This document shows, piece by piece, positions 1 through 6,798 of a DNA stretch of 8,540 bases. Every line of letters starts with the position of its first letter. Within the stretch, counting starts at the first letter, position 1. The notes under the pieces were generated by a model. It did no database searches and was not told where the DNA came from. It saw nothing but the letters and a program-made list of their open reading frames with translations. The stretch is from the NCBI GenBank assembly GCA_944392185.1, contig CALXVW010000125.1, positions 1 to 8,540 on the forward strand. Direction: 5' to 3'. Both the position numbers and the translations under genes were made by a program. Source of the stretch: an uncultured Alphaproteobacteria bacterium. GTDB taxonomy: Bacteria > Pseudomonadota > Alphaproteobacteria > RF32 > CAG-239.

Positions 1-638
1 ATATCTTTGCCCACACCGCACAAGGGGCAAACATAATCATCTGGCAATTCCTCAAACGGAATCTCGCCATCATAGACATACCCGCATACGGTGCAAACCC
101 ATTTTTTCTTAGCATTATCAGCCATAGTTTTTCCTTTCTGTTGTTCAGTATATTTTTTGAAACTGTCCATCACATCTTGCTTGAAGTATGAACGATAGTC
201 AAGATAGGTAAGCGGCATATCATCACATTTGGATTCGGCCGCCACCACTTCAGCCACAAACAAAGTATTGCTCTGCAGCGGAAATTTCTCCAAAACTTTG
301 CAACGAAATGTTGCCAAATTATCCTCTAAAAACGGCAAACCGCCATCTTCAAAATGCGCAACATTAGCCCATTTATCGACATTGCGACTGGTTTGGAACC
401 CAAAGTTTGCCACCACAAAGGGGTCAATTTTCCGGCTCAGAACCGAAAGTGAGAATTCTCCCGTTTTTTCAATACAAGATTTAGTGTAACTGGTATTTGA
501 ACAAGACAAAGCAATAGCCACCGGCTTGTTGGCCACTTGCATAACGGCATCGACAATACTACCAACCAGCCTCTTGCCGTCTTTGGCGCCCAACACATAA
601 AGCCCGTGGGTAAGTTTATACATTGCATCCAAGTTCAT
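1..638 (-). CDS. Flavin reductase-rubredoxin fusion (high-molecular-weight rubredoxin type), C-terminus cut by window edge
   Basis: This is one uninterrupted minus-strand frame from an ATG at 638 to the left edge, with 212 complete codons visible. The first ~155 residues look like an FMN-binding flavin reductase domain (N-terminus MNLDAMYKLTHGLYVLGAKD; motifs VGSIVDAVMQV, ALSCSNTSYT, EFSLSVLS, FGFQTSR). A lysine-rich linker leads to a rubredoxin domain with two CxxC iron ligands at residues 182-185 (CTVCGY) and 204-207 (CPLCG). Proteins of this architecture (Hrb of Moorella) pass electrons from NAD(P)H:rubredoxin oxidoreductase to oxygen- or NO-detoxifying flavodiiron proteins in anaerobes; that role here is inferred. 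The start is supported by GGGAGG (647-652) 8 bases before the ATG. Only 18 residues separate the CxxC pairs, against about 29 in classical rubredoxins. The family's usual length (~230 residues) suggests only ~15-20 residues are missing. Confidence 0.88.
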   Translation of the reverse strand, partial: MNLDAMYKLTHGLYVLGAKDGKRLVGSIVDAVMQVANKPVAIALSCSNTSYTKSCIEKTGEFSLSVLSRKIDPFVVANFGFQTSRNVDKWANVAHFEDGGLPFLEDNLATFRCKVLEKFPLQSNTLFVAEVVAAESKCDDMPLTYLDYRSYFKQDVMDSFKKYTEQQKGKTMADNAKKKWVCTVCGYVYDGEIPFEELPDDYVCPLCGVGKD

Positions 639-660
639 TCATCAGCCTCCCGATTTTTCT

Positions 661-688
661 TATATAATACGTCTTCAAAGCAAAGCAA
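661..688 (-). promoter_or_regulatory. Candidate sigma70-like promoter for the flavin reductase-rubredoxin gene
   Basis: Read on the minus strand, TTGCTT (688-683) is followed after 16 bases by TATATA (666-661). The ribosome binding site GGGAGG lies just downstream, so a transcript from here would have a very short leader. A small inverted repeat (GCAAG/CTTGC, 685-698) overlaps the -35 side and could be a weak slyX terminator instead. This is pattern matching only. Confidence 0.35.
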
Positions 689-718
689 GAGGCCTTGCCC
701 AAAGGTTGGAGCAAAAAG

Positions 719-922
719 TTAATAATGCGGCGGCGGTGTCTCCTCGCTCTGAGGTTTTACCGCATCATTTTCCGCCAAGTTCATAAGATATTGGTTTTGC
801 AAAGAAAGCTTTTCAATCATCTTTCCCTGCTCAATAATCACCTGGTTCAAATCATCAAGCATTTTCTCAACATTGGCCAAAGCCATTTCAATATTGATAA
901 ATCTTTCGTCATCTGATTGCAT
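719..922 (-). CDS. slyX: SlyX family protein
   Basis: This encodes a 67-residue acidic protein that is almost entirely a coiled coil: a heptad-like region from about residue 5 to 45 containing IEMALANVEKMLDDLN, then a short tail. The C-terminus SEETPPPHY is close to the PPHY ending that characterises SlyX, and the length matches the family (about 70 residues). SlyX is a widespread small proteobacterial protein of unknown biochemical role; in E. coli it sits beside slyD, and no slyD is seen here. The ATG at 922 (AGAAAG 8 bases upstream) is preferred because the family alignment begins right after it. A TTG at 946 would give 75 residues but has no ribosome binding site. It is divergent from the helicase gene, with ~73 bases between the starts. 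Confidence 0.85.
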   Translation of the reverse strand: MQSDDERFINIEMALANVEKMLDDLNQVIIEQGKMIEKLSLQNQYLMNLAENDAVKPQSEETPPPHY

Positions 923-995
923 ATCTGACACTTTCTGCTTGTTCAAACTGGCAAATATGTTATCATCATTTTCAAATTTTACAATCGGAAAAAAG

Positions 996-2510
996 ATGCC
1001 TCTCCAACTGGAAATAAACCCTCAGTTTAAACAAGCCTTCGAGCTTATTAATAACAGTTCTCGCCACATATTCATCACTGGCAAGGCCGGTGCCGGCAAA
1101 TCTACCTTGCTTGAATACGTGGTTGCCAACTGCAAAAAAAATCTGGCTGTTGTTGCCCCGACCGGCGTTGCCGCCCTGAATGTGCACGGACAAACCATTC
1201 ATCGTTTTTTCTCTTTTCCCATCAACATCACGCCGGAAAAAATCACCAATTATGAATTTACCCCCAAAGCCAAAAGGATTTACAAGCAACTGGAAACTTT
1301 GATTATTGATGAAATCTCAATGTTGAGAGCTGACCTTTTTGACTGCATAGACACTTTTTTGAGGAGTTACGGTCCCGATTCTGAACAGGCTTTCGGCGGC
1401 GTGCAGCTTGTTTTGGTGGGAGATTTATACCAGCTCCCCCCCGTTGTCACTAACCAAGAAGGGGCTTTTTTTGCATCACGCTATGCATCTCCTTATTTTT
1501 TTAGCGCCGAGGCGTTTAGAAAAATCTCACTTGAGATTGTGGAGCTCACCAAGATTTATCGCCAAAAAGACGCCGCCTTTGTAGAGCTTTTGAGCCGCAT
1601 TCGCAACAACACAGCCACCACCCAAGACCTAAACACTCTAAACGAAAGATTCTCCGCCCAAGAAAATCAGAATGATTTTTGCATTACACTAACTGCCACC
1701 AACCAAATGGCCGAAAATATCAATAAAGAAAAATTGGAGCTGTTGCCCACAAGAGCATATAAGTCACAAGCCGTTATAGAAGGCTCTTTTAGCAATGAAT
1801 ATTTTCCAACCTCTGAGGTTTTGGAGCTCAAAGAAGGCGCGCAGATTATGTTTTTAAACAACGATCTCAAAGGCCGCTGGGTTAATGGCAGCTTAGGCAA
1901 AATTGAGGGGGTCAAATTCAATGAAGAAAAAATCCGCTACCTTTCGGTCAGGCTGCAGACAAACGCAAAACTGGTAGATGTTTTCCCCTATTCATGAGAA
2001 ATAATTAAATATAGCCTGGTTGGCAAAGAAATCATCTTCGATGTGGCAGGCTCTTTCACCCAGTTTCCGCTGAGATTGGCTTGGGCAGTCACCATTCACA
2101 AAAGCCAGGGCCAAACTTTTGATGATGTTTGCATAGACATCGGCCGCGGCACTTTTGCTCCCGGACAATTATATGTGGCGCTTAGCCGCTGCACCTCTTT
2201 GCAAGGAATAAGCCTCAAAACCAAACTTTTGCCACGCCATATCATGTGTGATGAACGGATTTGCGAATTTATGAACCTTTATGGCCAAGCATCAGATTTG
2301 CAAGGAAAGATTAAACGGTTGCAAACGGCGGCGCAAAAGCGACAAAAGATAGATATTTCCTACCAAAAAGCCGATGGCAAAATTTCCCGCAGAGTAATTA
2401 TCCCCTTACACATCAAGGGAAAAAATCTGCAAGCCTTTTGTACCCAAAGACAAGAACAAAGAAGTTTCAATCTTGAACGAATATTAGAGATTAAAAATTT
2501 CGCAGAATAA
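996..2510 (+). CDS. PIF1-like ATP-dependent DNA helicase with C-terminal WYL domain, interrupted by an in-frame TGA
   Basis: This is a superfamily 1B helicase of 504 residues if the TGA at codon 334 is read as Trp. Visible motifs are Walker A GKAGAGKST (29-37), motif Ia APTGVAA (54-60), Walker B IIDE (103-106), motif III GDLYQLPPV (142-150), motif V AWAVTIHKSQG (362-372) and motif VI YVALSRC (393-399) with the arginine finger R398. Residues ~452-500 match a WYL domain (DISYQKADGKISRRVIIP, then QRSFNLERI); in Thermotoga elfii PIF1 such a domain binds single-stranded DNA. PIF1 helicases unwind 5'-3' and act on G-quadruplexes, forks and R-loops. ATG 996 is chosen because it opens directly before the helicase fold and follows GGAAAAAAG; upstream in-frame starts would run antisense through slyX. 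Under the standard code the gene is split into 996-1997 and a remnant starting at GTG 2042. Neither piece could be an active helicase, because motifs V and VI lie after the TGA. Confidence 0.88.
1995..1997 (+). other. In-frame TGA, probably decoded as Trp (helicase codon 334)
   Basis: The codons around it read V-F-P-Y-S-[TGA]-E-I-I-K-Y-S, and the frame then continues without a break to TAA at 2508-2510. In the PIF1-like family this position is usually Trp, in a Y-x-W-E motif shortly before the Q-[FY]-P-L-x-L-A-W-A segment. The bases on either side show no frameshift or deletion. Reading it as a stop would remove the last third of the protein. Confidence 0.75.
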
Positions 2511-2537
2511 CACAAACTTGTAAAGGATTTATTTTTA

Positions 2538-2571
2538 AAGAGGTCGCTGGTTCTCTTCCACAATCCTATCC
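2538..2571 (+). repeat. Truncated, inverted copy of the 3' half of the adjacent tRNA-Pro
   Basis: The 16 bases at 2538-2553 are identical to the part of the tRNA-Pro running from the 3' side of the anticodon stem into the T loop. In the window the tRNA copy lies on the opposite strand (2625-2640). Similarity continues more weakly: TTCCA and CAATCC line up with the T-stem 3' side and the acceptor strand if two bases are dropped. The fragment is too short to be a tRNA. It could be a remnant attachment-site-like copy of the tRNA 3' end or the scar of an old duplication. It would also pair with the real tRNA as a long-range stem in a read-through transcript. Confidence 0.6.
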
Positions 2572-2602
2572 ACAAAAAACCACCCGTAAAGGGTGGCCTT
2601 TT
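2572..2602 (-). terminator. Rho-independent terminator of tRNA-Pro
   Basis: On the minus strand the stem CCACCC/GGGTGG (2580-2585 with 2591-2596) has a 5-base loop. It is extended by two G-U pairs and A-T pairs and followed by a run of six T. It begins two bases after the tRNA CCA end. On the plus strand the same hairpin is followed by CCTTTT, so it may also stop transcription coming from the helicase gene. Confidence 0.8.
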
Positions 2603-2604
2603 AG

Positions 2605-2681
2605 TGGTCGGATTGACTGGACTCGAACCAGCGACCTCTTCGTCCCGAACGAAGCGTTCTACCAGGCTGAACTACAATCCG
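2605..2681 (-). tRNA. tRNA-Pro (anticodon CGG)
   Basis: The cloverleaf folds from the sequence: acceptor CGGATTG/CAATCCG, D stem GTTC/GAAC, anticodon stem CTTCG/CGAAG with loop TTCGGGA, and T arm GCTGG-TTCGAGT-CCAGT. The three anticodon bases are CGG, which reads the proline codon CCG. The C1-G72 end pair with discriminator A73 is typical of bacterial tRNA-Pro. The 3' CCA is encoded (2605-2607). The gene stands alone between the helicase and pgpA, on the opposite strand to both. Confidence 0.95.
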
Positions 2682-2847
2682 ATAACGGAATAACCTTTTA
2701 ACACAAAAATTTTTTTTCTCAAGCACTTTTTTCAAAATTTATTATTTTTTACAAAAGCAACGGAAAAAATACTGATAACGCTTGCCAAATCATAATGCCT
2801 ATATTAACTTATAAGGCAAATGGAATAAACCTTATAAGGCAAGTTAT
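2682..2847. other. AT-rich intergenic region between tRNA-Pro and pgpA
   Basis: This stretch separates divergently transcribed genes and must hold promoters for both. It contains long A and T runs (2704-2760). On the minus strand TTGAAA and TTGAGA hexamers occur upstream of the tRNA, but no convincing -10 partner was found. No open frame or RNA gene was recognised. Confidence 0.5.
2808..2842 (+). repeat. Tandem 12-base direct repeat CTTATAAGGCAA before pgpA, possible operator
   Basis: CTTATAAGGCAA occurs at 2808-2819 and again at 2831-2842, exactly 23 bases apart, about two helical turns. The second copy sits in a perfect palindrome, CCTTATAAGG (2830-2839); the first is palindromic at all but the outer pair. 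The second copy also supplies the AAGG that could serve as the pgpA ribosome binding site, 8 bases before the ATG. TATAAG within each copy resembles a -10 hexamer. Binding by a dimeric regulator is an inference from the layout. Confidence 0.45.
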
Positions 2848-3327
2848 ATGTTTAACAAACTCTCATTTTTGCTGGCCACGCTTTTCAAAGTCGGCCACAC
2901 TCCGGCAGCTCCGGGCACCATGGGCTCTCTAGTCACCATTCCTTTTGCATTTTTCTTTGCTTATTACTATGGCACTTTGGGCGTAGCAATTGCTGCAATC
3001 ATTAGCTTTATCATCGGTGTCATTTGTGTAAGAGAAGTCCTGAAAACCAGCCGTCATGACCCATCTTTTGTAGTAATTGATGAGTTCTCGGGCCAAATGC
3101 TCACCTTTTTGTTTGTTGCAGACTACCTTCAGTTTGAAGGTAATAATTGGCTCCTATACCTTTTAGGCTTCATGCTGTTTAGAGTTTTTGACATCACTAA
3201 ACCTTTCCCTGTTGGTTGGGCCGATAAAAAAATTCTCAATGCCTGGGGTGTAATGCTGGATGATATTTTTGCTGGGCTCTACGCCGGAGTTATCCTTTAT
3301 TTGTTTAACTATTGGATTAATGCTTAA
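2848..3327 (+). CDS. pgpA: Phosphatidylglycerophosphatase A
   Basis: This 159-residue inner-membrane enzyme dephosphorylates phosphatidylglycerophosphate to phosphatidylglycerol, the last step of PG synthesis. Family motifs are all present: GHTPAAPGTMGSL (16-28), DPSFVVIDEFSG (71-82, with the conserved D78-E79), FRVFDITKPFP (111-121) and VMLDDIFAG (135-143, with D138-D139). Hydrophobic segments fall at about 31-60, 84-113 and 140-157. Length is normal for PgpA. Its TAA is followed at once by the ATG of the ABC exporter, so the two are probably translationally coupled. The upstream direct repeat suggests transcription of the lipid and envelope operon begins here. Confidence 0.93.
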   Translation: MFNKLSFLLATLFKVGHTPAAPGTMGSLVTIPFAFFFAYYYGTLGVAIAAIISFIIGVICVREVLKTSRHDPSFVVIDEFSGQMLTFLFVADYLQFEGNNWLLYLLGFMLFRVFDITKPFPVGWADKKILNAWGVMLDDIFAGLYAGVILYLFNYWINA

Positions 3328-5091
3328 ATGTTCAAAAACCTTATAAATAAAATAAAATCTTCTTACATTATCAGCAACTACTGCAAGATTTATCCATACG
3401 TTAAACCTTATACCTTCAGAGCATTGGTTGCAGTTTTAATCACAATTCCAATCGGAGGAATGGATGCTGTTATTGCTTGGTCATTAAAACCCTATATGGA
3501 CATTGTTATGGTGGAAAAAAGCACCGCCTCTACAGCTTATATTCCGCTCCTGATTATCATTTTTAGTGTTTTGCAAAGCCTGCTTAACTACACGGCCACC
3601 TACCTCAACACTTGGGTAGGGCGTAAAATTGCCAATGACGTCAAAATAGACTTGTTTTATAAACTGATGCATTATGATGCCGGATTTTTTGATAAACGTA
3701 ACTCAGGAGACATTCAGCAACAATTTAACAACAACGTCGACGCAGCCTGCAATGGTTTGCTATCCAACTTAAAACTATTCACGACGCGCGTATTTTCATC
3801 TCTTTCATTGATTGGCGTACTATTTTATAACTCTTGGCAATTAGCCATCGTTGCCGTTGTTGTATTGCTGGGGGCTTTATATCCCCTAACCACTTTACGT
3901 CGCAAACTAAAAACTATTTTTGATAAAAACATATTCTCTTGTGGTTTGGTCATGACGCATTTTAACGAAACATACAATGGCAACCGCATTATCACCTCAT
4001 ACAATTTATATGAATATCAACTAAATCGCTTTAAGGAAACCTTACGCTCACTGTTCAAACTTGGCATAAAAATGATACAACGCACAGGGATGCTGTCACC
4101 CATTATGCATTTTGTAGTATCTTTGGGTATTGCCGCAGTAATTTGGTTAGGCAGTTATTTGATTGTCACCCATCAAATCACGGCCGGAAATTTTGTATCA
4201 TTCATCACTGCTCTGATAATGTTATACAACCCGATAAAAAGTATTGGAAACAACTACAATGCGGTTCAGATGTCGCTTTTAGCGATGGAAAATGTCTTTA
4301 GGCTTTTAGAAACAACGCCGGCCATCACCAGTCGTCCCGATGCAAAAGTTCTAAAAAACATCAGCAACAAAATAGAATACAAAGATGTTTGTTTTGAATA
4401 TGTAAAAAACAAACCTGTTTTAAAACATATAAATTTGGAAATAAAGGTTGGCCAAACAATAGCTCTGGTCGGCAACTCCGGTGGTGGGAAAACAACTTTT
4501 GTCAATTTATTACCCCGTTTTTATGATGTTAAGAGCGGCAGTATTTTATTCGACGGAGTAGACATTAGAAACTTTGAACTAAACTCTCTCAGAGACAAGA
4601 TAGCCATAGTTTTCCAGGATAACTTTTTATTTGCAGGAACAATACGAGAAAATATTTTGCTAGGCAAAGAAAATGCCAGCCAAGAAGAAATCACCAAAGC
4701 CGTAAAAGGAGCCTGCCTGGAAGAATTTATCAAAAGTTTAGACAAGGGCCTGGACACTCAAATCGGAGAAAGAGGCGTTCTGCTTTCGGGAGGGCAAAAG
4801 CAACGCATCGCCATTGCCAGAGCGTTTCTGAAGAATGCACCGATTGTTATTTTGGATGAGGCCACCTCAGCTTTAGATAACAAATCAGAAGCCGTTGTTC
4901 AAGAAGCCATAAACAATCTGATGAAGGACCGCACTGTATTCATTATAGCCCACCGCCTATCCACGGTTCATAACGCAGATAAGATTGTGGTAATCAACTA
5001 TGGTGAAATTGTAGAAAGTGGAACCCACAAAGAACTATTAGCAAAAGAAAACGGTATTTATGCCTCACTATACAAAACCCAATTGACATAA
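3328..5091 (+). CDS. MsbA-like ABC exporter (fused membrane and ATPase domains)
   Basis: This is a 587-residue half-transporter that would work as a homodimer in the inner membrane. The six-helix exporter domain covers about residues 25-320 and carries a region close to MsbA (GFFDKRNSGDIQQQFNNNVD, then YNSWQLAIVAV). The nucleotide-binding domain has Walker A GNSGGGKTT (382-390), Q-loop Q430, signature LSGGQ (486-490), Walker B ILDE with D510-E511, D-loop SALD and H-loop H542, so it should be catalytically intact. MsbA flips lipid A core across the inner membrane. The neighbours pgpA and a glycosyltransferase fit a lipid or LPS substrate, but related exporters carry other lipids or drugs, so the substrate is inferred. 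There is no clear ribosome binding site before the ATG, and the start abuts the pgpA stop, as expected for coupling. Confidence 0.88.
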   Translation: MFKNLINKIKSSYIISNYCKIYPYVKPYTFRALVAVLITIPIGGMDAVIAWSLKPYMDIVMVEKSTASTAYIPLLIIIFSVLQSLLNYTATYLNTWVGRKIANDVKIDLFYKLMHYDAGFFDKRNSGDIQQQFNNNVDAACNGLLSNLKLFTTRVFSSLSLIGVLFYNSWQLAIVAVVVLLGALYPLTTLRRKLKTIFDKNIFSCGLVMTHFNETYNGNRIITSYNLYEYQLNRFKETLRSLFKLGIKMIQRTGMLSPIMHFVVSLGIAAVIWLGSYLIVTHQITAGNFVSFITALIMLYNPIKSIGNNYNAVQMSLLAMENVFRLLETTPAITSRPDAKVLKNISNKIEYKDVCFEYVKNKPVLKHINLEIKVGQTIALVGNSGGGKTTFVNLLPRFYDVKSGSILFDGVDIRNFELNSLRDKIAIVFQDNFLFAGTIRENILLGKENASQEEITKAVKGACLEEFIKSLDKGLDTQIGERGVLLSGGQKQRIAIARAFLKNAPIVILDEATSALDNKSEAVVQEAINNLMKDRTVFIIAHRLSTVHNADKIVVINYGEIVESGTHKELLAKENGIYASLYKTQLT

Positions 5092-5102
5092 GGACTTACC
5101 CC

Positions 5103-6041
5103 ATGAAATTAGGTAAAATTTGGATAAAGACACTAAAAGTATTACACATCATCTCAGAAAACGAATATCGCCGTCGCAAGATTCGTTACCTTCCACATAT
5201 AGATAAACAAGCACTACAAAAAGAAATCAAAGGCTTCAAAGGCAAAGGAATAGCCGAAAGCGGACGCACCCCAAAATTAATTGTTACACTGACATCTTTT
5301 CCGCAAAGGATGTATGATATCCACTTCACGCTGTATTCTCTTTTGAATCAAACACTAAAACCCGATGCAGTACTTCTATGGCTGTCAGAAGAAGAATTTC
5401 CCAACCGAGAAGAAGACATCCCAGCTCCTGTTTTAAAGCTAAAAGAGAACGGGTTAACTATCAAATGGATAAAAGAAAACCTGCGCTCATACAAAAAGTT
5501 AGTTCCCACCTTAAGCGAATATAAGAACGATATCTTGGTCACAGCCGACGACGACATATACTACCCACCGACATGGCTCGAACTTTTATATGCAGGATAC
5601 TTAAGAAATCCCAAAGCAGTCCACTGCCACAGAGGACACAAACTCCAGTTTGATAAAGAAGGATGCATTCTTCCTTATAAGAAGTGGAAACACCGCATTT
5701 CGCATGACTTTGCTTCCTTTCACAACTTTTTCACCGGTGCAGGAGGTGTTCTATACCCCCCACATTGCCTATACAGAGATGTATCAGAAGTAAAACTTTT
5801 CCAGCGCTTAGCACCTAACGCCGATGATATCTGGTTTTGGGCAATGGCAGTTTTGCAAGGGACCACGATTAATATTGTGGAAAACAACTTAAAACAACTG
5901 ATTTATGTAAACCCGGAAAGAGAATTAAAGCTGACATCAGAACTCACCTTGGCAATGGTAAACACAGCCAGCGGACAAAATGACAGACAGATCAAACAAA
6001 TTTTGCATCATTATCCGCAATTAATGACATATTTAAGCTAA
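5103..6041 (+). CDS. GT-A type glycosyltransferase, probably for surface polysaccharide
   Basis: This is a 312-residue protein with a nucleotide-sugar-binding core: LIVTLTSFPQRM and TLYSLLNQTLKPDAVLLWLS near residues 59-97, then a DxD-type metal site TADDDIYYP (D149-D151). Conserved downstream blocks are HCHRGHK, LPYKKWKH, GAGGVLYPP and NADDIWFWAM (D241-D242). The set is typical of glycosyltransferases found in LPS and capsule clusters. No signal peptide or membrane segment is seen, so it is probably cytoplasmic or peripheral. The preferred sugar and acceptor cannot be told from sequence. AAGGA overlaps the TAA of the exporter gene and lies 8 bases before this ATG, so it is the third gene of one operon. 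A glycan-modifying role alongside the lipid exporter is likely. Confidence 0.82.
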   Translation: MKLGKIWIKTLKVLHIISENEYRRRKIRYLPHIDKQALQKEIKGFKGKGIAESGRTPKLIVTLTSFPQRMYDIHFTLYSLLNQTLKPDAVLLWLSEEEFPNREEDIPAPVLKLKENGLTIKWIKENLRSYKKLVPTLSEYKNDILVTADDDIYYPPTWLELLYAGYLRNPKAVHCHRGHKLQFDKEGCILPYKKWKHRISHDFASFHNFFTGAGGVLYPPHCLYRDVSEVKLFQRLAPNADDIWFWAMAVLQGTTINIVENNLKQLIYVNPERELKLTSELTLAMVNTASGQNDRQIKQILHHYPQLMTYLS

Positions 6042-6059
6042 ATAGATAGATATAAGGTT

Positions 6060-6085
6060 AAAGATTCACCAAATAATAATCTTTT
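6060..6085 (+). terminator. Weak AT-rich hairpin after the glycosyltransferase gene
   Basis: AAAGATT (6060-6066) and AATCTTT (6078-6084) form a 7-base stem with an 11-base loop, followed by only a short T run. It is at most a leaky terminator. The ~80-base gap to the next gene also holds AT-rich sequence (TTCACC, 17 bases, TGATAA) that could be a promoter for the next gene. Confidence 0.3.
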
Positions 6086-6122
6086 CATGATAAACTAAGA
6101 AAAAATTGTTAGGAGAAATATC

Positions 6123-6713
6123 ATGAAAGCCAAAGTACAAACCTTTTATTATAGCCGTAAAAAGCTTGGATTATATTTGCTCTTTAACATCTTATTACTA
6201 GCGCTGGCGGTTATTTTTACGCTTACAGTTTTCCCAGACTATTCAGCAGTATATTACTTTGCCATTGGTAGCTGCCTGCTGTCGGTTATAGGAGCTCTCA
6301 TAGTCTTTTTATTACCACTTCCGCTAGCCATTATCAGCACAGAAAGCATAAAAATAGACAGAGCGGATCCTCTGCCCTGGAAGTCGATTCGCTCTGTACG
6401 CAAAGTGCGCCTTGGTAAAGGGCTCTTAAGTAAATCAATACTTCGATTAACCCCCAGAAGTTTAGGAAGTTATCACCTAAACTTAATGCAACGAATTTCG
6501 GCCAAAAGTGAGTTTGGTTCATTTTCTATTCCCCTATATGCAATGACCAATACAGACGCACAAAAGATAGAAACGGCCATAAAAGAACACCTTTTGACAT
6601 CTTCTCCGCAAATGCCCACCGCAAAAAAGGCTTCTGCCAAAAAAACAATTACACGAAGATCAAAAGCCTCACAATCTTCCCCTCGGCAGACGAAAAAAAC
6701 GAAAAAGGCTTAG
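6123..6713 (+). CDS. Small inner-membrane protein with a PH-like cytoplasmic region and basic tail
   Basis: This 196-residue protein has two N-terminal transmembrane helices (about 16-38 and 42-70). A soluble region of roughly 85 residues follows, starting STESIKIDRADPLPWKSIRSV; this pattern is seen in STM3941-like and bacterial PH-like membrane proteins. The last 40 residues (from about 155) are very rich in Lys, Ala, Ser and Arg, ending KKTKKA, and look disordered and possibly bound to nucleic acid or anionic lipid. AGGAGA at 6111-6116 gives a good ribosome binding site. Function is unknown. It is followed by two SHOCT-domain membrane proteins in the same direction and may belong with them, though an 85-base gap and a possible promoter lie between. 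The family match is from pattern memory and is tentative. Confidence 0.7.
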   Translation: MKAKVQTFYYSRKKLGLYLLFNILLLALAVIFTLTVFPDYSAVYYFAIGSCLLSVIGALIVFLLPLPLAIISTESIKIDRADPLPWKSIRSVRKVRLGKGLLSKSILRLTPRSLGSYHLNLMQRISAKSEFGSFSIPLYAMTNTDAQKIETAIKEHLLTSSPQMPTAKKASAKKTITRRSKASQSSPRQTKKTKKA

Positions 6714-6737
6714 TGGTTGATTTTTTGCTAAAACAAA

Positions 6738-6766
6738 TTGACTATTAAAGCCATTAGTTCTAGCCT
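6738..6766 (+). promoter_or_regulatory. Candidate promoter for the SHOCT gene pair
   Basis: TTGACT (6738-6743) is followed after 17 bases by TAGCCT (6761-6766). The -35 is strong and the -10 weak. It would place the transcription start about 25 bases before the SHOCT gene at 6799. Confidence 0.3.
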
Positions 6767-6798
6767 TAACATAAATTTGAATTTTATGGAGACAAGCA

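Noticed and set aside
229..489. Plus-strand 86-codon frame
   Set aside because: It is antisense to the flavin reductase domain and shows no family resemblance.
695..916. Plus-strand 73-codon frame
   Set aside because: It lies wholly antisense to slyX, which has clear family features, and has no ribosome binding site.
873..995. Longer N-terminus for the helicase
   Set aside because: It would overlap the 5' part of slyX on the opposite strand, and its composition does not resemble the family. ATG 996 sits at the normal family start.
1995..1997. TGA in the helicase as a selenocysteine codon
   Set aside because: Homologues carry Trp, not Cys or Sec, here, and no SECIS-like hairpin with a clear GU loop was seen just downstream. 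A helicase is not an expected selenoprotein.
2042..2510. A separate gene for the C-terminal part of the helicase
   Set aside because: It begins in the middle of the helicase fold, just before motif V, with no ribosome binding site. The residues before it also match the family.
2700..2760. Replication origin or DnaA-box cluster in the AT-rich stretch
   Set aside because: No DnaA-box consensus or iterated repeats were found. The A and T runs are ordinary intergenic sequence.
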